Shown here: piece by piece, positions 44,484 to 54,193 of the stretch
How positions within the stretch are numbered: position 1 is the first letter of the stretch
How the letters are laid out: every line of letters begins with the position of its first letter
Assembly: GCF_020177335.1 (NCBI RefSeq)
Contig: NZ_JAIVMG010000007.1
Span: forward strand, 62,001-126,000
Direction of reading: 5' to 3'
Length of the DNA: 64,000 bases
From: Stappia indica
GTDB lineage: Bacteria; Pseudomonadota; Alphaproteobacteria; Rhizobiales; Stappiaceae
The notes under the pieces: model-generated
The model's input: the letters and a program-made list of their open reading frames with translations, nothing else
Databases searched by the model: none
Told to the model about the DNA's origin: nothing
Position numbers and translations under genes: made by a program

Positions 44484-45617
44484 TCAGGCCGCGGCGGCCA
44501 CATCCGCCAACGCATCGCGCGGGTCGACATAGTCGTAGCCCAGCGCCTCGGCGACCGCCTGGCAGGTCACCTTGCCGCCATGCACATTGAGGCCGGCCAG
44601 CAGATGCGGATTATCCAGAAGCGCCTGCTTGTAGCCCTGATCGGCCAGCGCCAGGACAAAGGGCAAGGTCGCGTTGGTCAGCGCGTAGGTCGAGGTGCGC
44701 GGCACCGCGCCGGGCATGTTGGCAACGCAATAATGCACCACATCATCGACCATGTAGGTCGGCTCCGCATGGGTGGTGGCGTGGGAGGTCTCGAAACAGC
44801 CGCCCTGATCGATCGCCACATCGACCAGCACCGAGCCGGGCTTCATCCGCCGCACATGCTCGGCGGTCACCAGCTTGGGCGCCGCCGCCCCGGCCACCAG
44901 CACCGCTCCAATGACCAGATCCGCCTCCAGCACATATTGTTCCACCGCAGCGCGGGTCGAATAGACCGTGCGCAGCGCCGAGCCGAACCGCGCCGACAAC
45001 TCACCGAGCACGTCGAGGCTGCGATCCAGCACGGTCACATCCGCGCCAAGGCCGAGCGCCATGGTGATCGCCTGGCCGCCGACGACGCCGCCGCCGACCA
45101 CCACCACCCGCGCCGGCGCCACTCCGGGCACCCCGCCGATCAGGGCGCCAAGCCCGCCATGCACCCGTTCCAGCGCGGTCGCCCCCGCCTGGATCGACAG
45201 CCGGCCGGCCACCTGAGACATGGGCGCCAGCAGCGGCAAGCCACCGCGCGCGTCCGTTACCGTCTCATAGGCAATGCAGGTGGCTCCGGACTTGACCAGA
45301 TCTTCCGTCTGCGGCGCATCCGGCGCCAGGTGCAGATAGGTGAACAGCACATGATCGGGGCGCAGCAATGCCCGTTCCGACGCCTGCGGTTCCTTGACCT
45401 TGACGATCATGCCGGCAGCGGCGAACACCTCCGCCTCATCCGGCAAGATCCGCGCGCCCGCCGCTTCATAATCGAGATCCGAAGCGCCGATGCCGATACC
45501 GGCGCCGCTCTCCACGACCACCTCATGGCCATGGGCGACAATCTCCCGAACCGCATCCGGGGTCAGGCCGACCCGATATTCGTGATTCTTGATTTCCTTC
45601 GGCACACCGATACGCAT
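44484..45617 (-). CDS. ald: Alanine dehydrogenase
   Basis: 377-residue enzyme interconverting L-alanine and pyruvate plus ammonia with NAD. The N-terminus [20 protein letters not shown] is the family signature, the catalytic Lys is in VKVKEP and His in YLHLAPD, and the NAD fold has [10 protein letters not shown]. Length is standard. The ATG at 45617 follows GAGGAGA. Divergent from an Lrp/AsnC gene, the usual arrangement for alanine-responsive control, with a shared regulatory gap at 45618-45782. Confidence 0.95.
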   Translation of the reverse strand: MRIGVPKEIKNHEYRVGLTPDAVREIVAHGHEVVVESGAGIGIGASDLDYEAAGARILPDEAEVFAAAGMIVKVKEPQASERALLRPDHVLFTYLHLAPDAPQTEDLVKSGATCIAYETVTDARGGLPLLAPMSQVAGRLSIQAGATALERVHGGLGALIGGVPGVAPARVVVVGGGVVGGQAITMALGLGADVTVLDRSLDVLGELSARFGSALRTVYSTRAAVEQYVLEADLVIGAVLVAGAAAPKLVTAEHVRRMKPGSVLVDVAIDQGGCFETSHATTHAEPTYMVDDVVHYCVANMPGAVPRTSTYALTNATLPFVLALADQGYKQALLDNPHLLAGLNVHGGKVTCQAVAEALGYDYVDPRDALADVAAAA

Positions 45618-45704
45618 GGCTGTCTCCTCTCTCGCCCGGGCTCTGTACGCCACGAGTCTTATGCTGACAGTATACGTCTTTTTCTTCCGAATTCGGTTGC
45701 GAAC

Positions 45705-45740
45705 TTGACACTTTATGCGCATTTAACGCAATATTATTGC
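45705..45740. promoter_or_regulatory. Promoter/operator zone between ald and its Lrp-type regulator
   Basis: TTGACA at 45705-45710 with AATATT 19 bp later could drive the plus-strand regulator. It is overlapped by a perfect dyad GCAATA-T-TATTGC (45728-45740) and a weaker TGCG/CGCA pair just before it (45716-45730). Symmetric A+T-rich half-sites at such spacing are typical of Lrp/AsnC operators. Confidence 0.5.
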
Positions 45741-45782
45741 AAGAAACAAAAAACCGACCGCATATTCTGCGAAAGGCATTCC

Positions 45783-46283
45783 ATGCCCCTCGACCGGATC
45801 GATCGCCGCATTCTGGAACGCCTGCAGCGGGACGGACGCATCGCCAACGCCGATCTCGCGGAGGTTGTCGGCCTGTCGGCCTCCGCCTGCCTGCGCCGGG
45901 TCCGGGCGCTGGAAGAAGCCGGCATCATAGATCGATATGTCGCGCTGCTGGATCAAAGCAAGATCGGCCGGCGCATGGACATCTTCGTCGAGATCTCCCT
46001 GAAATCGCAATCGAACGAGACCCTGAGCGCCTTCGAAGAGGCGGTCGCCCGGTCAACGGAAATCATGGAATGCCACCTGATGGCTGGCGACGCGGATTAC
46101 CTGCTGCGCATTGCCGCCGCCGATCCGGTCGATTTCGAGCGCATCCACCGCGATCATCTTGCCCGCCTGCCGGGTGTATCGCGCATGCGCACCTCCTTCG
46201 CCATTCGCGCGGTGTCGAAAAACACCGCCTTCCCCCTTCCCGAGGCGGGTCCCGACCTGCCACAACAGGCAAAAGCGAAATGA
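45783..46283 (+). CDS. Lrp/AsnC-family regulator of ald
   Basis: 166 residues. The helix-turn-helix (RIDRRILERLQRDGRIANADLA, seen as LERLQRDGRIANADLAE, then GLSASACLRRVRALEEAGII) is followed by the RAM ligand domain with MECHLMAGDADYLLRI. Divergent from ald at 165 bp, so it most likely activates or represses ald in response to alanine, like AldR/PutR-type proteins. The start at 45783 is the only one that gives a standard N-terminus; the longer open frame upstream is antisense to ald. Confidence 0.9.
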   Translation: MPLDRIDRRILERLQRDGRIANADLAEVVGLSASACLRRVRALEEAGIIDRYVALLDQSKIGRRMDIFVEISLKSQSNETLSAFEEAVARSTEIMECHLMAGDADYLLRIAAADPVDFERIHRDHLARLPGVSRMRTSFAIRAVSKNTAFPLPEAGPDLPQQAKAK

Positions 46284-46285
46284 AC

Positions 46286-46331
46286 GTATAGGTTTGTGGG
46301 AGAGTGTATAGGTTACCTCTACCATATACAC
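46286..46331. promoter_or_regulatory. Direct and inverted repeats upstream of the receiver gene
   Basis: GTATAGGTT occurs twice in direct order (46286-46294, 46306-46314), 20 bp apart, i.e. on the same DNA face. GTGTATA (46304-46310) is mirrored by TATACAC (46325-46331). The site lies 41-86 bp before the receiver gene and looks like an operator; its regulator is unknown. Confidence 0.45.
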
Positions 46332-46371
46332 CTAAGGTCGATTCTGCAGGCAGGGGATCAACGGGTTTCTC

Positions 46372-46851
46372 ATGACGACCACGCACGCCCAGAGCGGCAA
46401 CTTCACGGCGCCGCTTCTGCTCGTCGATGACGATCCGGACGACTTGTGGCTGGTGACGCGCAGCCTGTGCAAGGCGTGCCCGTGGGCGCGGCCGCTGACG
46501 GTGGCCTGTGCCACCACCGGCTCCGAGGCGCTGCGCTACCTTGATGCGCGCCTGCAATCGGGCATCGCCCCACCCGGCCTGATCCTGCTCGACATCAACA
46601 TGCCCGGTCTGAGCGGCATCGAAACGCTGATCCGGCTGCGCACCCGCCCGGGACTTGCCGGGGTGACCGTCGTGTTCCTGACCACCGCCGACGATCCGCG
46701 CTCCCATGGCGAAGCCCTGCGCGCCGGTGCCGATGCGGTGATCGCAAAGCCCGATACCATGGCCGCGCTCGACGCCTTTGCCGCCCATGTCTTTCGCACC
46801 TGGCTGCACGAGGATGGCGCCCCGCCACAACAGCTTTCCGCCGCCGGTTGA
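46372..46851 (+). CDS. Single-domain response regulator (Rcp/CheY-like)
   Basis: 159 residues, one receiver domain with a 15-residue N-terminal tail. The acidic pocket is DDDPDD, the phosphoryl acceptor Asp is in LLDINMPG, the Thr switch in VVFLTTADD and the Lys in AVIAKP. The LARLQSG-like insert before the Asp (YLDARLQSGIAPPG) resembles Rcp1-type receivers that pair with phytochrome-like kinases. No output domain and no histidine kinase gene is adjacent, so it is an orphan. The SMP-30 gene follows 31 bp downstream, a likely co-transcript. Confidence 0.88.
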   Translation: MTTTHAQSGNFTAPLLLVDDDPDDLWLVTRSLCKACPWARPLTVACATTGSEALRYLDARLQSGIAPPGLILLDINMPGLSGIETLIRLRTRPGLAGVTVVFLTTADDPRSHGEALRAGADAVIAKPDTMAALDAFAAHVFRTWLHEDGAPPQQLSAAG

Positions 46852-46882
46852 ACCACGCCCCACGAGATGTCAGAACGCTCTC

Positions 46883-47764
46883 ATGAGCCAGGAAATCGCC
46901 TTGTTGGATGTCCCCACCTGCCGGCTGGGGGAATCGCCGGTCTGGGATCATCGGCTGTCCCGCCTTTACTGGTGCGACATTACCGGCCAGCGCCTGCACG
47001 CGCTGGACTGGCTGGACCGCCGGCACATGAGCTGGCCCATGCCAGATACGATCGGCTCGCTCGGCCTGACCTCCGATGTCGACACCTTGGTCATTGCCCT
47101 GCGTGACAAGGTCGGGCTGCATCACCTGCCGACCGGGCGCTTCGATCTTCTGACCGATGTGGAGGCCGACGACCCGCGCACCCGTCTCAACGACGGCAAG
47201 GTGGGACCGGACGGCGCCTTCTGGGTCGGCACCATGGACGACCGCCCGGACCGCCAGCCCATCGCCTCCCTCTACCGGATCACGCCGGACGGCGCCTTGA
47301 CCCGCATGGTGGGGGAGCTGCGCACCTCCAACGGCCTGGCCTGGTCGCCCGATGGCGCGACGCTCTACCATTCCGACACACGCCCGGGATGGATCGACTG
47401 CTGGGACTTCGAGGTGGCGACCGGTGACATCTCCAACCGGCGGCGCTTCGCGCAAGTTGTCAATGACGCTGGACGCCCGGACGGAGCCACCATGGATGCG
47501 GAGGGCTGCTACTGGTCGGCGGGAGTCTCGGCCGGCTGCCTCAACCGCTTCGCCCCGGACGGCAGCCTGATCCGGACGATCCCGCTGCCACTGCCCCGAC
47601 CAACCATGCCGTGCTTCTGCGGGCCAGACCTCGATGAGCTGGTGATCACCAGCCTGCGGCCGGAAACGGATGCGGCGCTGCTCAGTGCCTATCCCACCTC
47701 CGGCGGCCTGATGGCGCTCACCCCGTCGGTGAAGGGCCTTGCGTCACACCTGTTCCGTATCTGA
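46883..47764 (+). CDS. SMP-30/gluconolactonase (regucalcin-like) family protein
   Basis: 293-residue six-bladed beta-propeller. Metal ligands of the family are recognisable: the Glu of GESPVWD (residue 18), the Asn of [11 protein letters not shown] (about 148) and the Asp of [11 protein letters not shown] (about 200), with [17 protein letters not shown] in between (as [14 protein letters not shown]). Relatives hydrolyse sugar lactones with Ca or Zn. Since the Entner-Doudoroff locus upstream lacks pgl, this could supply lactonase activity, but phosphorylated lactone specificity is unproven. Its last 21 bases overlap the convergent trhO gene. Confidence 0.88.
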   Translation: MSQEIALLDVPTCRLGESPVWDHRLSRLYWCDITGQRLHALDWLDRRHMSWPMPDTIGSLGLTSDVDTLVIALRDKVGLHHLPTGRFDLLTDVEADDPRTRLNDGKVGPDGAFWVGTMDDRPDRQPIASLYRITPDGALTRMVGELRTSNGLAWSPDGATLYHSDTRPGWIDCWDFEVATGDISNRRRFAQVVNDAGRPDGATMDAEGCYWSAGVSAGCLNRFAPDGSLIRTIPLPLPRPTMPCFCGPDLDELVITSLRPETDAALLSAYPTSGGLMALTPSVKGLASHLFRI

Positions 47765-48550
47765 CCGGGGCGTTTCGGCGATCACGTCGGCGGGCAGCAC
47801 CGCATGCGCTTCCGCCGGCGCTTCCCGGCCCCAGGTCGGCGCCAGATCGTGATCGACGGCGATCCGCTCATCGAAGACGAAGCAATCGCCGCGCCACATG
47901 CTTTCCTCGCGCGGCACCTTCTCCAGATAGTTCAGGATGCCGCCTTCGAGGTGATAGACCTCGCCAAAGCCTTCCTCCAGCAGCAGTGCGCTGGCCTTCT
48001 CGCAGCGGATGCCGCCGGTACAGAACATCGCCACCTTCGGCTTGTTGGCGACCTGCCGGGCGCTGCGCACCCACTCGGGAAAGCTGCGGAACGAGCGGGT
48101 TTCGGGAGAAACCGCCCCCTCGAAGGTTCCGAACGCCACCTCGTAATCGTTGCGCGTGTCGATCAGCACCACGTCCGGATCGGCAATCAGCGCGTTCCAG
48201 TCGGCCGGCGGCACATAGGTGCCGACGACCCGGCGCGGGTCGATCCCCTCCACCCCGAGGCTGACGATTTCCCGCTTCAGCCGCACCTTCATCCGCCGGA
48301 ACGGCATCCGCTCCGCATGGGAGGCCTTCTCGGTCAGGTCCGCAAGACGCGGGTCGGACCGCAGATGCGCCAGCACCGCGGCGATGCCCGCCTCCGGCCC
48401 GGCGATGGTGCCATTGACCCCTTCCGCGGCCAGCAGGATCGAGCCACGCACCCCTTCCGCCCGGCACAGATCGAGGAGCGGCAAACGCAAGCCCTCATGA
48501 TCTTCCAGCGGCGTGAAATGATAGAAGGCGGAAATGCGAACGTCGGACAT
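47744..48550 (-). CDS. trhO: tRNA uridine(34) hydroxylase, rhodanese-type
   Basis: 268-residue YceA/TrhO protein that hydroxylates U34 of tRNAs to 5-hydroxyuridine. Layout: N-terminal acylphosphatase-like part (residues 1-95, with [16 protein letters not shown]), then a rhodanese domain containing [12 protein letters not shown] and the catalytic Cys in [10 protein letters not shown], followed by [12 protein letters not shown] and a Cys-containing tail. All signature blocks of the family are intact. Its 3' end overlaps the convergent SMP-30 gene by 21 bp. Confidence 0.92.
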   Translation of the reverse strand: MSDVRISAFYHFTPLEDHEGLRLPLLDLCRAEGVRGSILLAAEGVNGTIAGPEAGIAAVLAHLRSDPRLADLTEKASHAERMPFRRMKVRLKREIVSLGVEGIDPRRVVGTYVPPADWNALIADPDVVLIDTRNDYEVAFGTFEGAVSPETRSFRSFPEWVRSARQVANKPKVAMFCTGGIRCEKASALLLEEGFGEVYHLEGGILNYLEKVPREESMWRGDCFVFDERIAVDHDLAPTWGREAPAEAHAVLPADVIAETPRSDTEQV

Positions 48551-48802
48551 TCAGGGCACCCGGGCAGGAAAGCGGCCGTGACGTTCGGCCGGTCCCGGCG
48601 GTTCTATACCGAAGCGGGGCCGCGTTCAAACCGCGCGTGGGCGAGCGTTTCCGGCACCCGCGAAATTCATGTCCCTCGCGCCGACCCGTATCACTCCCGG
48701 TGCTGGTCACGCGCCGACGGTCGTGCCACAGTCTGCACCGATCCGCTTCGCAAGCCGGAGCGGATCGCAGGATCTCAATGGAACAGCAAGGGACGCCCGC
48801 CA

Positions 48803-49714
48803 ATGGCCCGCCGCTATGCCGTACTGGACGTTTTCACGAATCAGCCCCTCGCCGGAAACCCACTGGCGGTCGTGCTCGATGGCGACGGCCTGTCGGATCA
48901 GCGGATGCAGGCCATCGCCCGGGAGTTCAACCTGTCCGAAACCGTGTTCGTGCTGCCGGCGGAGAATCCCGCCCATTCGGCGCGCCTTCGCATCTTCACC
49001 CCCGCCCGGGAGCTGCCCTTCGCCGGCCATCCGACCATCGGCACCGCCATCCTGCTCGCCAAGGAGCGCTTCGGCGACACCGACGCGGACCAGAATGCGA
49101 TGGTGGTCCTGGAAGAAACCATCGGCAACATCCGCTGCGGCGTGGTGCTGAAGAACGGTGCCGCCGGCTTTGCCGAATTCGACGTGCCGCGCCTGGCCCG
49201 CGCCGCGCCGCCGCTCGCCGACAAGGAGATCGTCGCCGCCGCCTTGGGGCTGGAGCCCAGCGAGGTCGGGTTCGAAAACCACCGTCCTTCCTCCTTCGAG
49301 GCGGGTCTGCCCTTCGCCTTCGTCCCAGTCGCCCATCTCGATGCCCTGCGCCGGGCCCGGCCCATGCTCACCCACTGGGACGAGGCCTTCGGCCGGCATG
49401 ACCACAATGACGCCTATGTCTATTGCCGCCAGACGACGGCCAATGACAGCACCTTCTCCGCCCGCATGTTCGCGCCCGACATGGGCATTGCCGAGGACCC
49501 GGCCACCGGCTCCGCCGCTGCCGCCTTCGCCGGCGTGGTGCAGCATTTCGACCGGTTGCCCGACGGCACCCATTTCCTGCGGATCGAACAGGGCTTCGAT
49601 ATGGGCCGCCCGTCGCTGATCGACCTGGAAATCGACATCGCCAACACAGCTTTGAAGGCGGTGCGCATCGGCGGTCAGGCGGTGGTGATGGCCCGCGGCG
49701 AGATCTACGCCTGA
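48803..49714 (+). CDS. PhzF-family isomerase/epimerase
   Basis: 303-residue PhzF-fold protein. The first domain has DVFTNQPLAGNPLAVVLDG and the catalytic Glu in FNLSETVFVLP (Glu 45 in PhzF numbering), then RIFTPARELPFAGHPTIG; the second has EDPATGSAAAAFAG, the GS-A substrate loop. Diagnostic of the family, whose members isomerise diverse metabolites; phenazine synthesis is not implied because no other phz genes are near. Monocistronic. A strong ribosome site is not apparent before the ATG. Length is standard. Confidence 0.9.
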   Translation: MARRYAVLDVFTNQPLAGNPLAVVLDGDGLSDQRMQAIAREFNLSETVFVLPAENPAHSARLRIFTPARELPFAGHPTIGTAILLAKERFGDTDADQNAMVVLEETIGNIRCGVVLKNGAAGFAEFDVPRLARAAPPLADKEIVAAALGLEPSEVGFENHRPSSFEAGLPFAFVPVAHLDALRRARPMLTHWDEAFGRHDHNDAYVYCRQTTANDSTFSARMFAPDMGIAEDPATGSAAAAFAGVVQHFDRLPDGTHFLRIEQGFDMGRPSLIDLEIDIANTALKAVRIGGQAVVMARGEIYA

Positions 49715-49776
49715 GGCAGCGTCAGCCGAACCGGGGGCGATAGCGTTCACCCCCGCCCACTGACTGCGGCCGCCAT

Positions 49777-49827
49777 GGCTCCCCGATCCCGGGTCGCGGG
49801 CCTTCGGCCCTTGCCCGGGAGGACGCC
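49777..49827. repeat. Dispersed palindromic repeat, half copy C1
   Basis: GGCTCCCCGATCCCGGGTCGCG ending TTGCCCGGGAGGACGCC (parts: GGCTCCCCGATCCCGGG, TTGCCCGGGAGGACGCC) is the left arm of the 1166-1301 element in reverse orientation. It sits between the convergent PhzF and 579-residue-protein genes. Confidence 0.7.
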
Positions 49828-49893
49828 GAGGGGCAACCGGAGCGCGCGCCCTCTCAGGCTGAAACCTCCGTCCCCACGCATTAGCTTCTTCTT

Positions 49894-49940
49894 GCGTCAC
49901 CCCGGGCAAGCGTCAGCGCGACCCGGGGTCGGAGAGGCAT
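49894..49940. repeat. Dispersed palindromic repeat, half copy C2
   Basis: GCGTCACCCCGGGCAAGC then GCGCGACCCGGGGTCGGAG: the left arm in forward orientation. Together with C1 it gives two left arms pointing outward, a rearranged or collapsed version of the element. The gap 49715-49992 contains nothing else. Confidence 0.7.
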
Positions 49941-49992
49941 CGGAATCTGTGCGGTCAAACGGCCCCATGAAATGCATGGACGCCGGGCGACG

Positions 49993-51732
49993 TCAGGTGA
50001 ACAGCCGTGCAATCGCATTCAAGATCGTCTCGAAGCGGATCATCAATGTTGACGCAGCCTCAGGCGCCGTGAGCACAGCCACCCCGATAGCCCCGCTTGT
50101 GCTTGCAGCAAATCCCCCAAGCCCTTTCAGCCAACGGGTCAAGCGCCGCTGACGCACAGGTTCCGACGCCTCGCTGGTATCTGGACTTGCAAGGACCTCG
50201 CGCGCTTTCTCTGTGTAGTGCTCCAGTGTCTGTTGCGCGGAAGGCGCAAGCACCCTCCCGCCATCGGCACGGATTGCCTCCTCCACTCCCGACAGGATCT
50301 CGCCGACGGCACACGGCGTCGCCTTGTCGGGATCAAGCTCCAGCGGCGGTTTCTCATTTGCTGCGGGTGCCGGCTCGGGCTGCTGCGGTTGCAAGAGCAG
50401 GCGCAGCTCTTCGGTGCGCCTGACCAGCCGCTCCACATCCTCGCGGGTGGCGCCGGGCCAAGCCAGATCCTCAAGCAACCGCAAATGATCTCGCAGACAC
50501 GCCGCCGCATCGTCCAGCGCATACCAGGCCGGGGGCGACTGGCTGGCGGCTTTCGAGAAGTGACCAATATCGCGAGCCAGATAGGGCCCAAGATTGTGCG
50601 GCATCTCGCCAAGCGTCGCCAGAACCTTGTCGGCGGCCACTCTCAGACCCAGAAGCCGTGCCTGAAGATCTTCAGGGTGGTCAATCGGAGGTTTGGCGTC
50701 CGGCGGGCTGTCGCGCGCGGCGATCCTGCCGTCCTCGATGACGGCCGACACCGGCGCCTCATCCTGCAGGCGCTGTTTCACCACCTCGTGCCAGTTGGGC
50801 TCTTGCCCAGTTCCCTCTTGCCCGCTTTCGGACAAGCCTGAGCCCTGCAGGTTGCCCGTCTCCGCCTTTGGGTCCTCCGCCCCCTCGGCCTGGAGGTCCG
50901 CCCTGATCCGCTTCAACTCGGCATTGACCGCCTTCGCGCCTTGTTTCCAAAGCCCGTCCGGCAAAGTCACCCGCGCGACGTCGAGGACCGGGATCGCCGG
51001 CTTACCCGCAAGACGATCTTCATACCAATCGGTCCAGATATCCCAATCCTCGTTATGGGAGAGCAAAAACCTTCGAAATTGCCTCCATTCTGACCGCTCT
51101 CTCTGCGGAACCCCTCCATGCCATAGTGACGTCAACGTTAACTTCTGAGGACTCGTTCCTGCCTCCAATTTTTGAATATCTAATTTGACGGCGGCACGAG
51201 AATTACGAGAAACCGCCGACCTAACGCCATCGGGCCCCGGCGAGATTTCATAAATTTCCATAAATCCAAATATGGAGTTGCTCGCATACTCGGCGAGTTT
51301 CCGCGAATCCTCATTATAAATATTATTTATAGAGCTCGCCGCAAACGCTACAGAGCCAGATGCATATCTCGCTGAAACCAAATAATATCCACCTCCCTCA
51401 CTGGAAACCGCGACATCAATCCCGGCATAGTTGGCGGACTTTGAAATACTTTCTATTTTTCCCCTATCTAAGAAATACTCTTGAGTCGCAGCGAGCCAGG
51501 ACATACTGGAAGCTCTAATAAGTGGCAGCAGGATAGTGTCGAGCCCGCCCTTCCTCAAAAGGAGCGCCGACTGGATATGCGGCAAAGCGCGCAGCGCCGA
51601 GCGCACAGCAAGGACGACAGAAACCTCTACCGGCTGCGTTCGCAACCAAGCCTCAAGCTCTTTCTTGTCGAAGCGTTCTGTGACGCCGCTTGTTTTGCCC
51701 ATCCCATCCATATTGACAGTCTCACCGCGCAA
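49993..51732 (-). CDS. Uncharacterised 579-residue protein with WYEDRLAG motif
   Basis: I do not recognise a named function. Residues 24-75 hold a conserved-looking block, LEAWLRTQPVEVSVVLAVRSALRALP. Residues 90-170 are variable, rich in Ala/Ser/Tyr, and encoded by A+T-rich DNA (about 51.1-51.6 kb), unlike the rest. Residues 205-285 contain LWHGG, WRQFRRFLL, WDIWTDWYEDRLAGKP and LPDGLWKQGAKAVNAELKRI. From memory, uncharacterised alphaproteobacterial proteins share this order: AALR block, Ala-rich variable middle, W..WYe..L.G, then W-QGP-vNa. Residues 290-530 are charged and helical with Pro-rich linkers; a weak membrane segment lies at about 545-565. Start could also be 51711 or 51702. Divergent from a TetR gene. 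Confidence 0.7.
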   Translation of the reverse strand: MRGETVNMDGMGKTSGVTERFDKKELEAWLRTQPVEVSVVLAVRSALRALPHIQSALLLRKGGLDTILLPLIRASSMSWLAATQEYFLDRGKIESISKSANYAGIDVAVSSEGGGYYLVSARYASGSVAFAASSINNIYNEDSRKLAEYASNSIFGFMEIYEISPGPDGVRSAVSRNSRAAVKLDIQKLEAGTSPQKLTLTSLWHGGVPQRERSEWRQFRRFLLSHNEDWDIWTDWYEDRLAGKPAIPVLDVARVTLPDGLWKQGAKAVNAELKRIRADLQAEGAEDPKAETGNLQGSGLSESGQEGTGQEPNWHEVVKQRLQDEAPVSAVIEDGRIAARDSPPDAKPPIDHPEDLQARLLGLRVAADKVLATLGEMPHNLGPYLARDIGHFSKAASQSPPAWYALDDAAACLRDHLRLLEDLAWPGATREDVERLVRRTEELRLLLQPQQPEPAPAANEKPPLELDPDKATPCAVGEILSGVEEAIRADGGRVLAPSAQQTLEHYTEKAREVLASPDTSEASEPVRQRRLTRWLKGLGGFAASTSGAIGVAVLTAPEAASTLMIRFETILNAIARLFT

Positions 51733-51874
51733 CCAACGACGCGCAACCGCTATGCAGCGTTTATCCCCCTCTGCAATCGCCGCCGGCCCGATCCGCGCAT
51801 CCTGAACAGCATGTCCCCTCCCCTCACCCCTTGCCGCTTGACGGCGGCGGCGTTCCGGGTCATGGTGCAGCCGA

Positions 51875-51891
51875 ACCGTACGGTACGGTAC
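51875..51891. promoter_or_regulatory. Palindromic operator candidate before the TetR gene
   Basis: ACCGTACGGT (51875-51884) is a perfect palindrome that continues as repeated GTACG units up to 51891. It lies 49-65 bp upstream of the TetR gene and 143 bp upstream of the divergent 579-residue-protein gene, a typical place for autoregulation. Confidence 0.5.
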
Positions 51892-51939
51892 ACATCAAAC
51901 ACCCCATCTCGACCGACGCGACGAGCCCCGCCGCTTTCC

Positions 51940-52608
51940 ATGATCAGCGCCCCCGCCCCCGAAGAGTTCAACGACCGCCAGAACGAGGTTCTCGCCTCGG
52001 CGCTGCGTCTGGTCGTGGAGGGCGGTGAGAAGGCGCTGACCACGGCGGCGCTCGCCCGGGCGGCCAATTGCTCCAAGGAAAGCCTTTACCGCTGGTTCGG
52101 CGACCGGGATGGGCTGCTGGCCGCCATCGTCGCCCATCAGGCCGCCAAGGTCCGGGTCCCGCATGAGAGCGCCGAGCGGATGACGGCGGACGCGTTCCGC
52201 GCCCGGCTGGTGACCTTCGCCGAGGACCTCCTGACCGTGCTTGCCGGCGAGACGTCGCTGGCGCTCAACCGGCTGGCGATCAGCCAGACCAGCCGCGAAG
52301 GCGCCGCCCTTGGCCGCCTGCTGCTGGACCGGGGCCGGGGCCGCATCGCCGAGCGCGCCCGGGACCTGTTGCGCGCCGGCCAGGCCCAGGGCCACATCGC
52401 CTGCGACGACATGACCGAGGCCTACCGCACGCTCTATGGCCTTATCGTCCGCGACCAGCATGGCCGCTGGCTGCTGGGCGAAAGCCCGGACGGCGCGCGC
52501 GACGGCTTCGCGGCCCATGCACGCACCGCCATCGACCAGTTTCTCACCCTCTACCCGGCCACGGGCACGCCCCGCGACCAGGAGAACACCCCGGCCGGCG
52601 CCCTTTAG
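51940..52608 (+). CDS. TetR/AcrR-family regulator
   Basis: 222 residues. The helix-turn-helix spans about residues 8-60: VLASALRLVVEGGEKALTT, AALARAANCSKESLYRWFGDRDGLLAAIV. The C-terminal part (LNRLAISQTSREGAALGRLLLDRGRGR) resembles AefR-like TetR proteins. The ATG at 51940 is chosen from domain fit; no clear ribosome site precedes it. ilvC begins 39 bp after its stop, so read-through into ilvC is possible. Whether it controls ilvC, itself or the divergent 579-residue protein is unknown. Confidence 0.85.
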   Translation: MISAPAPEEFNDRQNEVLASALRLVVEGGEKALTTAALARAANCSKESLYRWFGDRDGLLAAIVAHQAAKVRVPHESAERMTADAFRARLVTFAEDLLTVLAGETSLALNRLAISQTSREGAALGRLLLDRGRGRIAERARDLLRAGQAQGHIACDDMTEAYRTLYGLIVRDQHGRWLLGESPDGARDGFAAHARTAIDQFLTLYPATGTPRDQENTPAGAL

Positions 52609-53887
<1,279 letters not shown>

Positions 53888-53956
53888 TGGACCGATGGCA
53901 ATGCTCGCGGGCTGTCTCAGGCGGGCCGCGAGCATGACGACAAAGCCCCCTTGGGG

Positions 53957-54090
53957 GCGTCATCCCGGACGCCGTAAAAGCGGCGATCCGGGATCGGCGA
54001 GGCACAGCGTATCGGTTTCCATCCCGCTGGAAACGCTTGTCTTTCGGCTCTCCGATCCCGGGTCGCGCCAAAGCTTGCCCGGGATGACGA
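53957..54090. repeat. Dispersed palindromic repeat, copy D (reverse orientation)
   Basis: Complete element, inverted relative to the 1166-1301 copy: GCGTCATCCCGGACGCC, GATCCGGGATCGGCGAGGC, a central stem (TTTCCATCCCGCTGGAAA), TTTCGGCTCTCCGATCCCGGG, then GCCCGGGATGACG. A compact GCCCCCTTGGGGGC palindrome abuts it at 53945. It lies between ilvC and folA, which are read in the same direction; the gap 53668-54193 contains only these repeats. Confidence 0.85.
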
Positions 54091-54193
54091 GAAAAACGCT
54101 ATTGCTCTTTGTCGCAAAGTCCGGCCTTGGTCGGAAGTCTGAACGGCCCGCCCCCGGCGGGCCGCTTTCGTTGAACGACAGGAAGGACCGGCC

